64,000 nucleotides of DNA from Paraburkholderia metrosideri (GTDB lineage: Bacteria > Pseudomonadota > Gammaproteobacteria > Burkholderiales > Burkholderiaceae): positions 186,001-250,000 of the forward strand of contig NZ_CAJHCP010000001.1 of NCBI RefSeq assembly GCF_904848625.1. The letters run 5' to 3'. Positions 1-8,588 of this stretch are shown in pieces; position 1 is the stretch's first letter, and each line of letters starts with the position of its first letter. A program made the translations under genes and the position numbers. The notes beneath the pieces were generated by a model. That model saw only the letters and a list, made by a program, of their open reading frames with translations, was not told the DNA's origin and ran no database searches.

Positions 1-134
1 GCGTCGAGCGTAGAAATGGACGCCACGACGAGGTCGTAATCAATCAGCAGGAAGGGCGTGGGTTCAGGTTAGATACGACACCTGAAACACGCGCCCAGTC
101 AGACGGGGGCAAAAGCCCCTATTTTTCCCCCGAT
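1..134. other. Left edge, unassigned
   Basis: An open plus-strand frame runs in from the edge and stops at 37-39; its 12 residues are too few to identify. A dyad TTCAGGT (63-69) / ACCTGAA (80-86) with a 10-nt spacer looks like an operator. A short GC hairpin follows at 106-119 with an AAAA loop and five T at 122-126; this may be the terminator of the upstream gene. Nothing here can be named. Confidence 0.3.
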
Positions 135-159
135 ATATGTAATCATAATGGTTACATAT
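135..159. promoter_or_regulatory. Operator-like perfect palindrome upstream of the oxidoreductase
   Basis: Arms ATATGTAA (135-142) and TTACATAT (152-159) are perfect reverse complements with a 9-nt spacer. The site lies 30 bp before the ATG of the NAD(P)-binding oxidoreductase. Seen: the palindrome. Inferred: a binding site for a dimeric repressor; HxlR- or TetR-type regulators commonly control such oxidoreductases. No regulator gene is visible inside the window. Confidence 0.5.
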
Positions 160-188
160 TGGCCAATCACAGGAACAGGAGTAGTCAC

Positions 189-836
189 ATGAGCAAACAA
201 CTGAAAATCGCCTTGTTTGGCGCGACCGGCATGGTCGGTTCGCGGATCGCCGTTGAAGCGGCGCGGCGCGGGCACCAGGTCACGGCGTTGGCGCGCAATC
301 CGGCGCGCGTGCCGGGCGACGTGGCGAATCTGAATGCGGCGCAGGCCGACTTGCTCGATGCCGCGAGCGTCGGCGCGGCAGTGCGCGGCCACGACGTGGT
401 GGCGAGCGCCTACGCTCCGCCGCAAGACAACCTCGCGACCTTGAGCGACGCGACCAAGGCGCTGGTCGAAGGCGTGCGCGCGGCCGGTTTGAAGCGCCTC
501 GTGGTGGTGGGCGGCGCGGGCTCGCTGGAAGTGGCGCCCGGCAAGCAACTGGTCGACACGGCCGGCTTCCCTGACGCATACAAGGCGATCGCACTTGCGC
601 ATCGCGACGCACTCGGCTACTACCGCACGGTCACCGATCTCGACTGGACGTTCTTCGCGCCTGCCGCGCTGATCGCACCGGGCGAGCGCACGGGCACGTT
701 CCGCACCGGCGCGAATACGTTGATCGCCGACGCTGCGGGCAACAGCAGCATCTCCGCGGAAGACTACGCGATTGCGTTCGTCGACGAACTGGAACAGGGC
801 CGTTTCGTCCATCAGATTGCGACCGTGGCGTATTGA
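189..836 (+). CDS. NAD(P)-binding (NmrA/SDR-like) oxidoreductase
   Basis: The 215-residue protein opens with a beta strand and the Rossmann dinucleotide motif GATGMVGSRI near residues 10-20. ALARNP follows, typical of NAD(P)H-binding family proteins related to NmrA and YwnB. The ATG at 189 is preferred over an in-frame start at 159 because the Rossmann strand then begins at residue 6 and AGGAG lies just upstream (177-181). A palindrome at 135-159 probably controls it. The substrate cannot be told from sequence; family members are quinone or flavin reductases or redox sensors. It stands alone, with no operon partner. Confidence 0.85.
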   Translation: MSKQLKIALFGATGMVGSRIAVEAARRGHQVTALARNPARVPGDVANLNAAQADLLDAASVGAAVRGHDVVASAYAPPQDNLATLSDATKALVEGVRAAGLKRLVVVGGAGSLEVAPGKQLVDTAGFPDAYKAIALAHRDALGYYRTVTDLDWTFFAPAALIAPGERTGTFRTGANTLIADAAGNSSISAEDYAIAFVDELEQGRFVHQIATVAY

Positions 837-1233
837 GTCGCTGATTTTTCGTGGCCGGCGCGCGGCGCAACGCAACGTGTTGCAGCGAGCGCGCTGGCAT
901 GAATCGCCGATGCGGTGATCTGCAAGGCCGGCGCGCCGGCACCGCAAGACTCGCTGCGGGTTCGCCGTCCAGCGAGTTCCGGGCGAATAGGCATCCCCGC
1001 GAATTGCGCAAGCGTCCTAACATTCGGTTACGCATGTCCGGGCGCGCCGGGTAAAACTGCGGCTAAACTTGGCGTCTCCCGTTTTCCTACGGATTGCCAT
1101 GCAGTCATGCCCGTCGCGGCGTGAGTCCGAGGCTGCGCCGTCCAGCGGCGGGCAGCCCGCGACCCATGCAGTCGTTCATCTTGCCACCGCTGAAAGCGCT
1201 CGCGCCGCGCAGCCGCGTGTGCGCGCGCCGTTT
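837..1233. other. Intergenic stretch before the MscS-type channel
   Basis: There is no convincing gene. TAAACT at 1064-1069 could be a -10 element for the channel gene. The channel frame stays open upstream, with possible starts at TTG 1069 and ATG 1099, so the last 165 bases may be coding. Confidence 0.3.
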
Positions 1234-3768
1234 ATGGCGCGGTTCGGCGCCAGGCCCGGTGCATGGATCGTCGCGTTCTGCGTCGCGCTGATCCTCTGCG
1301 TCGGCTGGCTGCCCGGGAACGCGCTAGCCGCCGCCGGCGCCGGTACCAGCACGCCGGTCATTCCGGCTTTGCAAAGCCTGATCAACAGCGCAACGGTGGC
1401 GCCAGCCGCGGCCGTGGCGGCTTCGGGCGCTTCCGCTGCCGACGCCGCTTCGGCACCGTCGCCCGCAAGCCAGGCCGAACTGGCGCGCTCGCTCGACAGC
1501 GTGATCTCCACGCTCGACAACGACCGGCAACGTACCGCGCTCGTCGCCCAACTCAAGAAATTGCGCGAGGTTTCGCAGAACGTCGCCCCGCCTCCGCCGG
1601 TGCAACCGAGTCCTGGCTTGCTCGGCGCAATCGCGTCGGGCATTGCGTCGTTCGAATCCGATGTCCATCAAGGCCGCACGCCGGTGCGCTATTGGGGCGG
1701 ACGCTTCAACGCGGCCGGCAACGAGCTCTACACGATCGTGTCGGGGCAGGGACAGGAGAGCTTCGGCCGCATTCTGCTGACCATGCTCGGCATGCTGATC
1801 GGCTGGGGCGCGTGCGCCGGCGCGCTGATCTATCTGCAACACCGGCTGTACCGGCGTTTCGGCATCGTCATGGGACTGCAGCCGAATCCGACCACGCGTG
1901 AGTTGCTGATTTTCGCGCTGCGCCGCGTCGGCCCGTGGATCATCGCTTTCGTCGCCGCGCTGCTGTTCGTGCGCGCCATGCCCGATGCGCTCGGCCGCAC
2001 GCTCGGCATGGTGGTCGCGTATGCGATCGTCGCGGGGGCGGTGTTTTCGGCGATCTGTCTGATCATGTTCTCGCTGTTCGGCTCCGGGCATCGGCGCATC
2101 GCCGTGCGTCTGCTGATCGATCATGCGCGGCGAGTGCTGTTCGTGGTCGGCGTGTGCGGCGCGCTGGGCGACGCGGCGGTCAACTACGACGTCGCCCATC
2201 AACTCGGCTCGAATCTCGCGGCGCTGATCTCGACGGCGGCGAACATGACGGCCGCTGTGCTAACCGGCTACTTCGCGCTCGCGTTTCGCCGGCCGGTCGC
2301 GCATCTGATCCGCAACCGGCCTTACGAGCAGCGCAACGATCACAAGGCCGCGACCGACGCGTTCGACGTGCTCGCCGCGTTGTGGCACGTGCCGGTGCTG
2401 GTGCTGGCGACCGCGTCGGTCGTCGCGACTTTAGGCGGGTCGGGTTCCAGCGAAAACGTGTTGCAGATTTCGATCGTCACCGCCGCGTTGCTGGTGCTGG
2501 CGTTTTTCCTGTCGGCGATCGTGTTGCGGATGACACGTCCGCGCAGTGCGCGCGCCCGCCGCCGTTCACCTTATCTGACCCGGCTGCTGCGCTTTTCGGG
2601 CACGCTGCTGACGCTCTTCATCTGGCTGTTTTTCTTCGAACTGGCGGCGCGGCTGTGGGGGGTGTCGCTGGCGGCGATGGTCGAGGAAAACGTCGCGGCA
2701 CGCGGCATCGCGCATGCGGTGGTGGCGATCATCGCGACGGTGTTCATCGCTTGGCTGCTGTGGATTCTGGTCGACACCGCGATCACGGAAGCGCTCAATC
2801 CGGGCGGCCCGCGCAACAAGGCGCGCGCGCCGAGCATGCGCGCCCGCACGATGCTGCCGCTCGTGCGCAACGTGCTGCTCGTGACGATCATGACGATTGC
2901 CGGCATCGTGACGGCCGCCAATCTGGGCATCAACGTGACGCCGCTGCTGGCCGGCGCGGGCGTGATCGGTCTGGCCATCGGGTTTGGCGCGCAGTCGCTC
3001 GTGACCGACCTGATCACGGGTCTTTTCATCATTATCGAAGACACGATTTCGGTGGGCGACTGGATCGACGTGGACGGCGGACATGCGGGCACGGTCGAGC
3101 ATCTGTCGATCCGGACCGTGCGTTTGCGCGACGGCCAGGGAGCGATTCACGCGATTCCTTTCTCGCAGATCAAGATCGTCAAGAACCTGTCGCGCGATTT
3201 TGCGTACGCGGTGTTCGAAGTGCGCATGTCGTTTTCGACCGATGTCGATCAGATCACGCAACTGATTCGCGAAGTCGGCGCCGATCTGATGGCCGATTTC
3301 CGTTATCGGCGCGAGATGCTGGGGCCGATCGAGGTGTGGGGGCTGGACCGTTTCGATCCGAACTGGATGGTCGTGAAAGGGCAGATCAAGACGCGTCCGT
3401 TGCAGCAGTGGAGCGTGGCGCGCGCGTTCAATCTGCGGCTGAAACGCAAGATGGATGAAGCGGGCATCGAGATTCCGGTGCCGCAGATGCGGGTGTATAC
3501 GTCGTCGAAGGATAGCGAAGGTCAGCCTTTGCAGGACGATGAGATGTCCGGGTTTGTCGCGCAGCATGGTCATGAAGCCGGCCATGCCGACGCGCAAGCC
3601 GGAACTGGGGCGGGGGCGGCGGTGCGGGCCGCGCATGCGGCGCATGTGCCGCTCGCCATGGCGCGCGATGTGTCGCATGAACCGAGGCCCGCGCCGCCGC
3701 CGACTGGGCAGACCGATCCCGTTCCACCGCAGATTCCTACGGCGGGGGAAGCGGGCGGGAAGAGTTAG
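1234..3768 (+). CDS. Large MscS-family mechanosensitive ion channel
   Basis: An inner-membrane channel that relieves osmotic pressure. From ATG 1234 the protein begins with a classical signal peptide (hydrophobic core WIVAFCVALILCVGW, then ALAAAG), followed by a periplasmic Ala/Gln-rich region and many membrane segments. The pore and MscS beta domain come next, marked by GLAIGFGAQSLVTDLITG and DTISVGDWIDVDG, and the cytoplasmic tail is long and Pro/Ala-rich. It is far longer than E. coli MscS and resembles the MscK/YbdG-like large subfamily. The start is uncertain: TTG 1069 and ATG 1099 are in frame, and none has a strong ribosome site. I chose 1234 because it puts the signal peptide at the N terminus. 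Confidence 0.88.
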   Translation: MARFGARPGAWIVAFCVALILCVGWLPGNALAAAGAGTSTPVIPALQSLINSATVAPAAAVAASGASAADAASAPSPASQAELARSLDSVISTLDNDRQRTALVAQLKKLREVSQNVAPPPPVQPSPGLLGAIASGIASFESDVHQGRTPVRYWGGRFNAAGNELYTIVSGQGQESFGRILLTMLGMLIGWGACAGALIYLQHRLYRRFGIVMGLQPNPTTRELLIFALRRVGPWIIAFVAALLFVRAMPDALGRTLGMVVAYAIVAGAVFSAICLIMFSLFGSGHRRIAVRLLIDHARRVLFVVGVCGALGDAAVNYDVAHQLGSNLAALISTAANMTAAVLTGYFALAFRRPVAHLIRNRPYEQRNDHKAATDAFDVLAALWHVPVLVLATASVVATLGGSGSSENVLQISIVTAALLVLAFFLSAIVLRMTRPRSARARRRSPYLTRLLRFSGTLLTLFIWLFFFELAARLWGVSLAAMVEENVAARGIAHAVVAIIATVFIAWLLWILVDTAITEALNPGGPRNKARAPSMRARTMLPLVRNVLLVTIMTIAGIVTAANLGINVTPLLAGAGVIGLAIGFGAQSLVTDLITGLFIIIEDTISVGDWIDVDGGHAGTVEHLSIRTVRLRDGQGAIHAIPFSQIKIVKNLSRDFAYAVFEVRMSFSTDVDQITQLIREVGADLMADFRYRREMLGPIEVWGLDRFDPNWMVVKGQIKTRPLQQWSVARAFNLRLKRKMDEAGIEIPVPQMRVYTSSKDSEGQPLQDDEMSGFVAQHGHEAGHADAQAGTGAGAAVRAAHAAHVPLAMARDVSHEPRPAPPPTGQTDPVPPQIPTAGEAGGKS

Positions 3769-3900
3769 ACGGGTGTGGGTTCAGTAGGCGGCTTTATCGC
3801 CGCTTCTGTGCGTACTGCGTGGGTGGGGAGGCGTGGGTTCGTTGTGCCGGCAAAGAGCGGTGCGCGGCGCGCAATGCCAGTGATGGTGCGTGTTTAATGC

Positions 3901-3954
3901 TTGAGTGGCTTGAGTGGCTTGAGTGGCTTGAGTGGCTTGAGTGGCTTGAGTGGC
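3901..3954. repeat. Six perfect tandem copies of a 9-bp unit (TTGAGTGGC)
   Basis: Six uninterrupted copies, followed by a degenerate TGGGGG. The repeat sits in the 262-bp gap between two convergent genes (channel and dioxygenase). One plus frame reads Leu-Glu-Trp repeatedly, but no gene is supported. A degenerate relative of the same unit follows the monooxygenase gene at 21489. Confidence 0.95.
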
Positions 3955-4030
3955 TGGGGGCGCGTATCGGTCAGGTATTCGCCCGTCTGCATCGCCTGTT
4001 TCTACGCCCGCTTCAGCTTCAGCTTTTGCC

Positions 4031-4711
4031 TCAAGCCAGTTCCGTCGCTTTAGTCCCTCGAACAACGTCATTCACATGCGTGGCGATCTGCGCACCCGAC
4101 ACACCGTAAATATGCAGCGACACAGCGGGCGCGTCGGAGCGATTCCCCAACTGATGGATACCGCCCCGGCCACCGCGCACAAATGACACCGCTCCGTGTT
4201 TGCGCGTCTGGGTACGCGTCGCGCTAGCGCAATGCTGCGTGCTGTTCCATTCGAATATCGTCTCGCTCAGCGCGCCTTCCAGCACCGCATAGCCGCACCA
4301 CGTGTGATGCCCATGCACCGGACTAGCCTGCTGCGGCTGCCACACGAGGGCGGCGACCGCATAGCGCCCTTGCGGATCGGCGGCGAGCAGGTGGCGCCGG
4401 TAAGTGTGCGTCGACCCTTCGCGTTGCGGTGGTGCGAGCAACGCCGGTTCGGCCGCCGCCTGGGCCAGCGCGATGCGCATGCTGCGCGCAAAGAAGGTCG
4501 AGTCAGACGGTTCCGGGAAATGTGCGCAGGCGTCGAAGATCGCGTCCAGCGCGTCGCACAGACGCGCGAGCGGCGGGTTTCGGGCGATGTGCGGCTGCGA
4601 CTGCGGCGGGGTGTCTGCACGGACCGGCGAGGCCGTGTCGGCCGGCGTGCCGGACTGCGGGCGATAAACCGGCAAACGGTTGAAAGAGGGGGCGCGGAGG
4701 TCTTCGCTCAT
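4031..4711 (-). CDS. Cysteine dioxygenase-family cupin (thiol dioxygenase)
   Basis: A 226-residue cupin. PVHGHHTWCGYAVLEG at residues 131-146 supplies two iron ligands (His133 and His135); GGIHQLGN supplies the third, His186. This 3-His iron site with a following Glu/Leu strand is typical of bacterial thiol dioxygenases, which add O2 to cysteine or 3-mercaptopropionate to give the sulfinate. The sequence does not decide between these two substrates. About 40 N-terminal residues look disordered. It is divergent from an Lrp/AsnC regulator 138 bp away, which suggests control by an amino-acid or thiol ligand. Confidence 0.8.
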   Translation of the reverse strand: MSEDLRAPSFNRLPVYRPQSGTPADTASPVRADTPPQSQPHIARNPPLARLCDALDAIFDACAHFPEPSDSTFFARSMRIALAQAAAEPALLAPPQREGSTHTYRRHLLAADPQGRYAVAALVWQPQQASPVHGHHTWCGYAVLEGALSETIFEWNSTQHCASATRTQTRKHGAVSFVRGGRGGIHQLGNRSDAPAVSLHIYGVSGAQIATHVNDVVRGTKATELA

Positions 4712-4849
4712 GTTCGTTTTGCAGCGTCATCGCTGCCTGGTCGGCTATTTTCGATAGCGATATTTATACCCGTTTGACCGGAGAAAGAGTTTCCATATAA
4801 TTCCCTTCGGAATCGCAAAAGTAGAATAATTTCCTATAGGGGTGTGAAG

Positions 4850-5323
4850 ATGGGAATGGATATCATCGACCGGAAGCTGCTGGAGTTGCTGCAGGAAGAC
4901 GCCACCATGCCGATCGCCGAGTTGGCGCAACGGGTGAATCTGTCGCAAACGCCTTGCTGGAAACGGCTCCAGCGCCTGAAAGAGGCGGGCGTGATTCGCG
5001 CCCAGGTGGCGCTTTGCGATGCGCGCAAACTGGGCGTGGGGACCACCGTATTCGTCGCGGTACGAACCAATCAGCATACCGAGGACTGGGCCAGAACTTT
5101 CACGCTGGCCGTGCAGGCGATCCCGGAGGTGGTGGAGGTCTACCGGATGAGCGGCGAAACGGATTACCTGCTGCGCGTGGTGGTGTCCGACATCGACGAT
5201 TACGACCGCGTGTACAAGCAGTTGATTGCCGCGGTGCCGCTTTATGACGTGAGTTCCAGTTTCGCCATGGAGCAGATCAAGTATTCGACAGCGTTGCCGG
5301 TGCGGCCTACCGCGGTGGCCTAG
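4850..5323 (+). CDS. Lrp/AsnC-family transcriptional regulator
   Basis: A 157-residue protein with an N-terminal helix-turn-helix (DIIDRKLLELLQEDATMPIA, then LAQRVNLSQTPCWKRLQRL) and a C-terminal RAM ligand-binding domain (VYRMSGETDYLLRVVVSDID), both classic for Lrp/AsnC. ATG 4850 is preferred over GTG 4844 because AGGGG (4838-4842) lies seven bases upstream of it. The gene is divergent from the cysteine dioxygenase and shares one short intergenic region with it. Inference: it regulates that dioxygenase, perhaps in response to cysteine or a related thiol, and probably itself. Confidence 0.9.
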   Translation: MGMDIIDRKLLELLQEDATMPIAELAQRVNLSQTPCWKRLQRLKEAGVIRAQVALCDARKLGVGTTVFVAVRTNQHTEDWARTFTLAVQAIPEVVEVYRMSGETDYLLRVVVSDIDDYDRVYKQLIAAVPLYDVSSSFAMEQIKYSTALPVRPTAVA

Positions 5324-5482
5324 CAGAATTGACTGTGACAGCGCGGATAGCGTTCGGCGGGCGCGGCATGCCGCCACGCTGCTCGGTGCCGGCCAGTTGC
5401 AAGCCGCGTGCAAGCTCGCCAAGCGTAGAATGCCGCGTTCCCCGATACCATCCACGAGTGCTTTGCGAACCGAGCCCGCCTC

Positions 5483-5692
5483 ATGAATAAACCGCCGCGC
5501 AAGAAGAACCCGACCTTAGGCGTTGCCATCTTCATCGTGGTTGCGATACTGCTGGTGATTGCGACGATTCTCTACAACGCAATCAGGGAAAAGCACGATT
5601 TCGACAGTCAGAACGCGTCGGCGCCGTCCATTGCATCGGGTGCGGCGGCAGCGGCTAGTGTGATGAAGCCGGCGAGCGGCGCGGCTCAGTAA
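5483..5692 (+). CDS. Small single-pass membrane protein, unknown function
   Basis: 69 residues: a basic start (MNKPPRKKNP), one hydrophobic helix at about residues 12-30 (LGVAIFIVVAILLVIATIL), then a soluble Ala/Ser-rich tail. The positive-inside rule predicts the N terminus in the cytoplasm and the tail in the periplasm. There is no recognised family and no clear ribosome site. I call it a gene because of its well-formed membrane topology; it could also be a chance frame. The neighbours give no hint of function. Confidence 0.5.
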   Translation: MNKPPRKKNPTLGVAIFIVVAILLVIATILYNAIREKHDFDSQNASAPSIASGAAAAASVMKPASGAAQ

Positions 5693-5819
5693 GTCGGATG
5701 GCTGGGTCAGCGGGTGCGCGTGTTGGGCACTGATTTGACAGCGCCAGCGGTGTCCCCGAGATCGACGCCGACCACGCCGTCCACCCGCTTGGCCGCCGCA
5801 GTTCGCCATTCGTTGTGCT

Positions 5820-8351
5820 TCAGCCCTCCGGCAGACGGATCACACTGGCATCCTTGCGAATCAAAGCCGACGCGGCCAGCATCTGCTTGCACTGATGCGC
5901 GAGCAATTTCATGTCATGCACGGCATCGGCTGAATAGTCGGGCGACTTCTCCGTTTCGACCACCATGGCATCGAGTTCCCGGCTCAGCAGTTTGATCTGC
6001 TCGCCTTGATCGGCAGGCGCCGCGGTGCCCACTTCAGCTTCGCTGAGATTGTCCCGAACGGCGCTCAGCGCGCGTTGCAGCGGCTGCAGGGAAACGCTCT
6101 CCACCTGCTGTTGCTGCTGGGCTGAAGTGCGCAGCAACGGCGCGGCCGCGGCGATCTGCGAGGCAAGGACGTGGCTGCGCACGAGCAGGCCATTCAGTTC
6201 AGGTACGAACTTCTGCGCGGATTTCGGTTCGAGCATCATCCGTTGAAACGCCTGGCCCAGATTGGCAAACGCCACGTGAACGTTTTTGCGCGCAAGGCGA
6301 TAGCGATAATCGCGATCGAGTGCCGTTGCGGCGGCGGCTGCGGCAGCAGAAGCGCCCGCCGGTGCCCTGGCGGTCACATTGCTAACTGTCGTGGTGCCCG
6401 CGCTGGCTTCGGCATCTGCAATCGGCTTGACTTCGCTGACGGTGGCTGTCGCGACAGCATCCGGGCTCGCTTCCCTGTCTACCGCGCCGCCCACGTTGCC
6501 ACCGACGTTGCCGCTCACGTTGCCGCCGACGGCAGCCATCGCGGGCCTCCCAAATTCGATTGCCGGATCGGCCATCGCCGCCGCAGCAGCACGCGCACCA
6601 CCTTCGGTTACGGTCGCCACGACCGCTGCGGCCGGCTTGCCGCTCCACCACCAGCTCGCTTCCAGATATTGCCGGGTCGCGCTGATCACGTTGTTGACGA
6701 GCTTGCCCATCAGCCGGTATTCCCAGTACGGGAACAGATGGCTCGCGGCAATCGCGATCGCGCAACCGACCACCGTATCGATCGCACGTTCGCCGATGAT
6801 GCGCATGCTGCCCGGCGCGAGCAGATGAAACAGCAGCAGCACATACGACGACGTGAACACCACACTCGCCGCGTAATTGAACAGCAGCAGGCTGTAGCTC
6901 ATTACCATCGACGCGAACATCGCCACCATCACGATGTGCGGGTTCTTGACGAGGATGATCAGCGCGATACTGGCCGCGCAGCCGATCAGCGTACCGATGA
7001 TCCGTTGCCCATTGCGCTGTTTGGTCAGCGAATAACCCGGCTTCAGAATGATGACAGTCGTCATCACGATCCAGTACGCATTCGTGAGCGGCAGCAGGCG
7101 GCCGAGCCAGAAGCCCACGGCGACCGCAATCGTCACGCGTAGCGCGTGACGAAAGCTCGGCGAAGCCATGGTGAGGTTCGAGAAGATCTGTCCGAACGGC
7201 ACGCGTCGGCTCGATACGAAGCGGCTCAGCGCCTTGTCGATCCGCAGTTCGGTTTCGGTCGGGCTCGGGTCGCTCGACAGGCTCTTGCGCATCCTGTCGA
7301 TCAGACGCGTCGCACTCCAGATGCGTCTGAAGTTCGATGACACCGCTGCATAAGCCTCCGGGCTTTTTGCGGGCAGGTCCTGCTTGCGCATCAGTTCGAT
7401 CTCGAACTCGATCGCACGTAATTCAGCCTTGACGTTCACGCTCTTGCGCGGCGCGTGATTCTGCAAGACCGCGAGCCCGATTTCTTCGAGGTCTTCGGCG
7501 GCCTTGCGAATCAGGTCGCGGTAGAACACCAGCAGATCCGAGCCGCCGAACGTGTTCCGCACCAGCGGGTAATCGGTGTGCGCGCCGACAAACAGTTCGT
7601 GCAGATCGACCGTATTGATGAACAGATTGAACAGCATTGCGCGGCGCGGTTCGAGCTTGCCGCGCTTGAGCTTGGGCAGATTGCGCAGCACGATGTCGCG
7701 CGCGGCATCCTGGCGCTCCACCGCGGCAATCTGCTTGTCGACCAGATTGCGATAGCACTCGTCCAAATCGTTGTCGAGATCGTAAAACGCGGCGCGCGCG
7801 AGCAGATAGTCGGCGCACGCGAACACGCTCTCGGCGAGCGCCTGCTGCTCGATCCGATGCATCATCCAGCGGCTGACGAAGGTCGACCAGTAGGTGTACC
7901 AGAGACCGCCCAGCAGAATCCACGATGCGTTGACGAGCGCCTGGATCGGCGTGAAATGCTCCTCCAGCGTCATGATCATCATGAACAGCGTGGCGAAACT
8001 GATCTGCGGCCAACGGTTGCCGTACACGACGATCAGCGACAGCACGAACGTGAGCGGCACGACGGTACACCACAGCGCGACCGGATTGACGGTGGCAAGC
8101 CCGGTGGCGAGCGCCGACAGGAAACCGATGACCGTGCACGCCAGCATTTCGTTGTGCTTGTACTTGAGCGGCCCGGGCATGTCGACCACACAGGCGCCGA
8201 GCGCGCCGGTGGCGATGGTGAAACCGAGTTCGCGATCGTGGAATACGATCAGGCACAAAAGCGCGGGTAACGACACGCCAACTGCGATGCGCAGGCCGCC
8301 ATAAAAGTACTGGCTGTAAAGGAATTTTCTTATTTCAACCGAATAGCGCAT
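5820..8351 (-). CDS. FUSC-family inner-membrane exporter (YccS/AaeB-like)
   Basis: An 843-residue membrane protein with two blocks of about five hydrophobic helices (residues ~18-160 and ~395-540), each followed by a large soluble domain. This is the fusaric-acid-resistance/YccS arrangement. Motifs such as TTVIILKPGYSLTKQRNGQR and IIGTLIGCAASIALI mark the second membrane block. The C-terminal cytoplasmic half carries a low-complexity insert with GGNV repeats and an Ala-rich run (about residues 600-680). Members export aromatic acids or remain uncharacterised. No HlyD-type partner is beside it, unlike aaeAB. It is divergent from recC. Confidence 0.87.
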   Translation of the reverse strand: MRYSVEIRKFLYSQYFYGGLRIAVGVSLPALLCLIVFHDRELGFTIATGALGACVVDMPGPLKYKHNEMLACTVIGFLSALATGLATVNPVALWCTVVPLTFVLSLIVVYGNRWPQISFATLFMMIMTLEEHFTPIQALVNASWILLGGLWYTYWSTFVSRWMMHRIEQQALAESVFACADYLLARAAFYDLDNDLDECYRNLVDKQIAAVERQDAARDIVLRNLPKLKRGKLEPRRAMLFNLFINTVDLHELFVGAHTDYPLVRNTFGGSDLLVFYRDLIRKAAEDLEEIGLAVLQNHAPRKSVNVKAELRAIEFEIELMRKQDLPAKSPEAYAAVSSNFRRIWSATRLIDRMRKSLSSDPSPTETELRIDKALSRFVSSRRVPFGQIFSNLTMASPSFRHALRVTIAVAVGFWLGRLLPLTNAYWIVMTTVIILKPGYSLTKQRNGQRIIGTLIGCAASIALIILVKNPHIVMVAMFASMVMSYSLLLFNYAASVVFTSSYVLLLFHLLAPGSMRIIGERAIDTVVGCAIAIAASHLFPYWEYRLMGKLVNNVISATRQYLEASWWWSGKPAAAVVATVTEGGARAAAAAMADPAIEFGRPAMAAVGGNVSGNVGGNVGGAVDREASPDAVATATVSEVKPIADAEASAGTTTVSNVTARAPAGASAAAAAAATALDRDYRYRLARKNVHVAFANLGQAFQRMMLEPKSAQKFVPELNGLLVRSHVLASQIAAAAPLLRTSAQQQQQVESVSLQPLQRALSAVRDNLSEAEVGTAAPADQGEQIKLLSRELDAMVVETEKSPDYSADAVHDMKLLAHQCKQMLAASALIRKDASVIRLPEG

Positions 8352-8588
8352 CGACTACCTGAATTCCATTCACTAAGAAAAATGCGGCTGAAGGGTAGAC
8401 GCAGGGGGCAGACCCAAACTGCCGTCGAGTCTAACGTATTTTGTCTCTGATCTGACCTCGTCCATCTGGCCAGGTTATGCCCTGGGAGCGCGTTTGTTAT
8501 GCTGTCGCTTCACTGTCTGTGGCGGCTTGCACGTTGCGCTGAAGTGGCGCCCATGTTGCCCCGATACCGCCCGCCCGATCCGGAATCC
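8352..8588. other. Divergent intergenic region between the FUSC gene and recC
   Basis: The 237 bases contain the promoters of both genes. I could not fix either one. The recC frame remains open 30 codons upstream of its chosen start. Confidence 0.4.

Noticed and set aside
3819..4109. Plus-strand frame with repeated Leu-Glu-Trp
   Set aside because: It is a reading of the 9-bp tandem repeat, has no ribosome site and overlaps the convergent dioxygenase gene.
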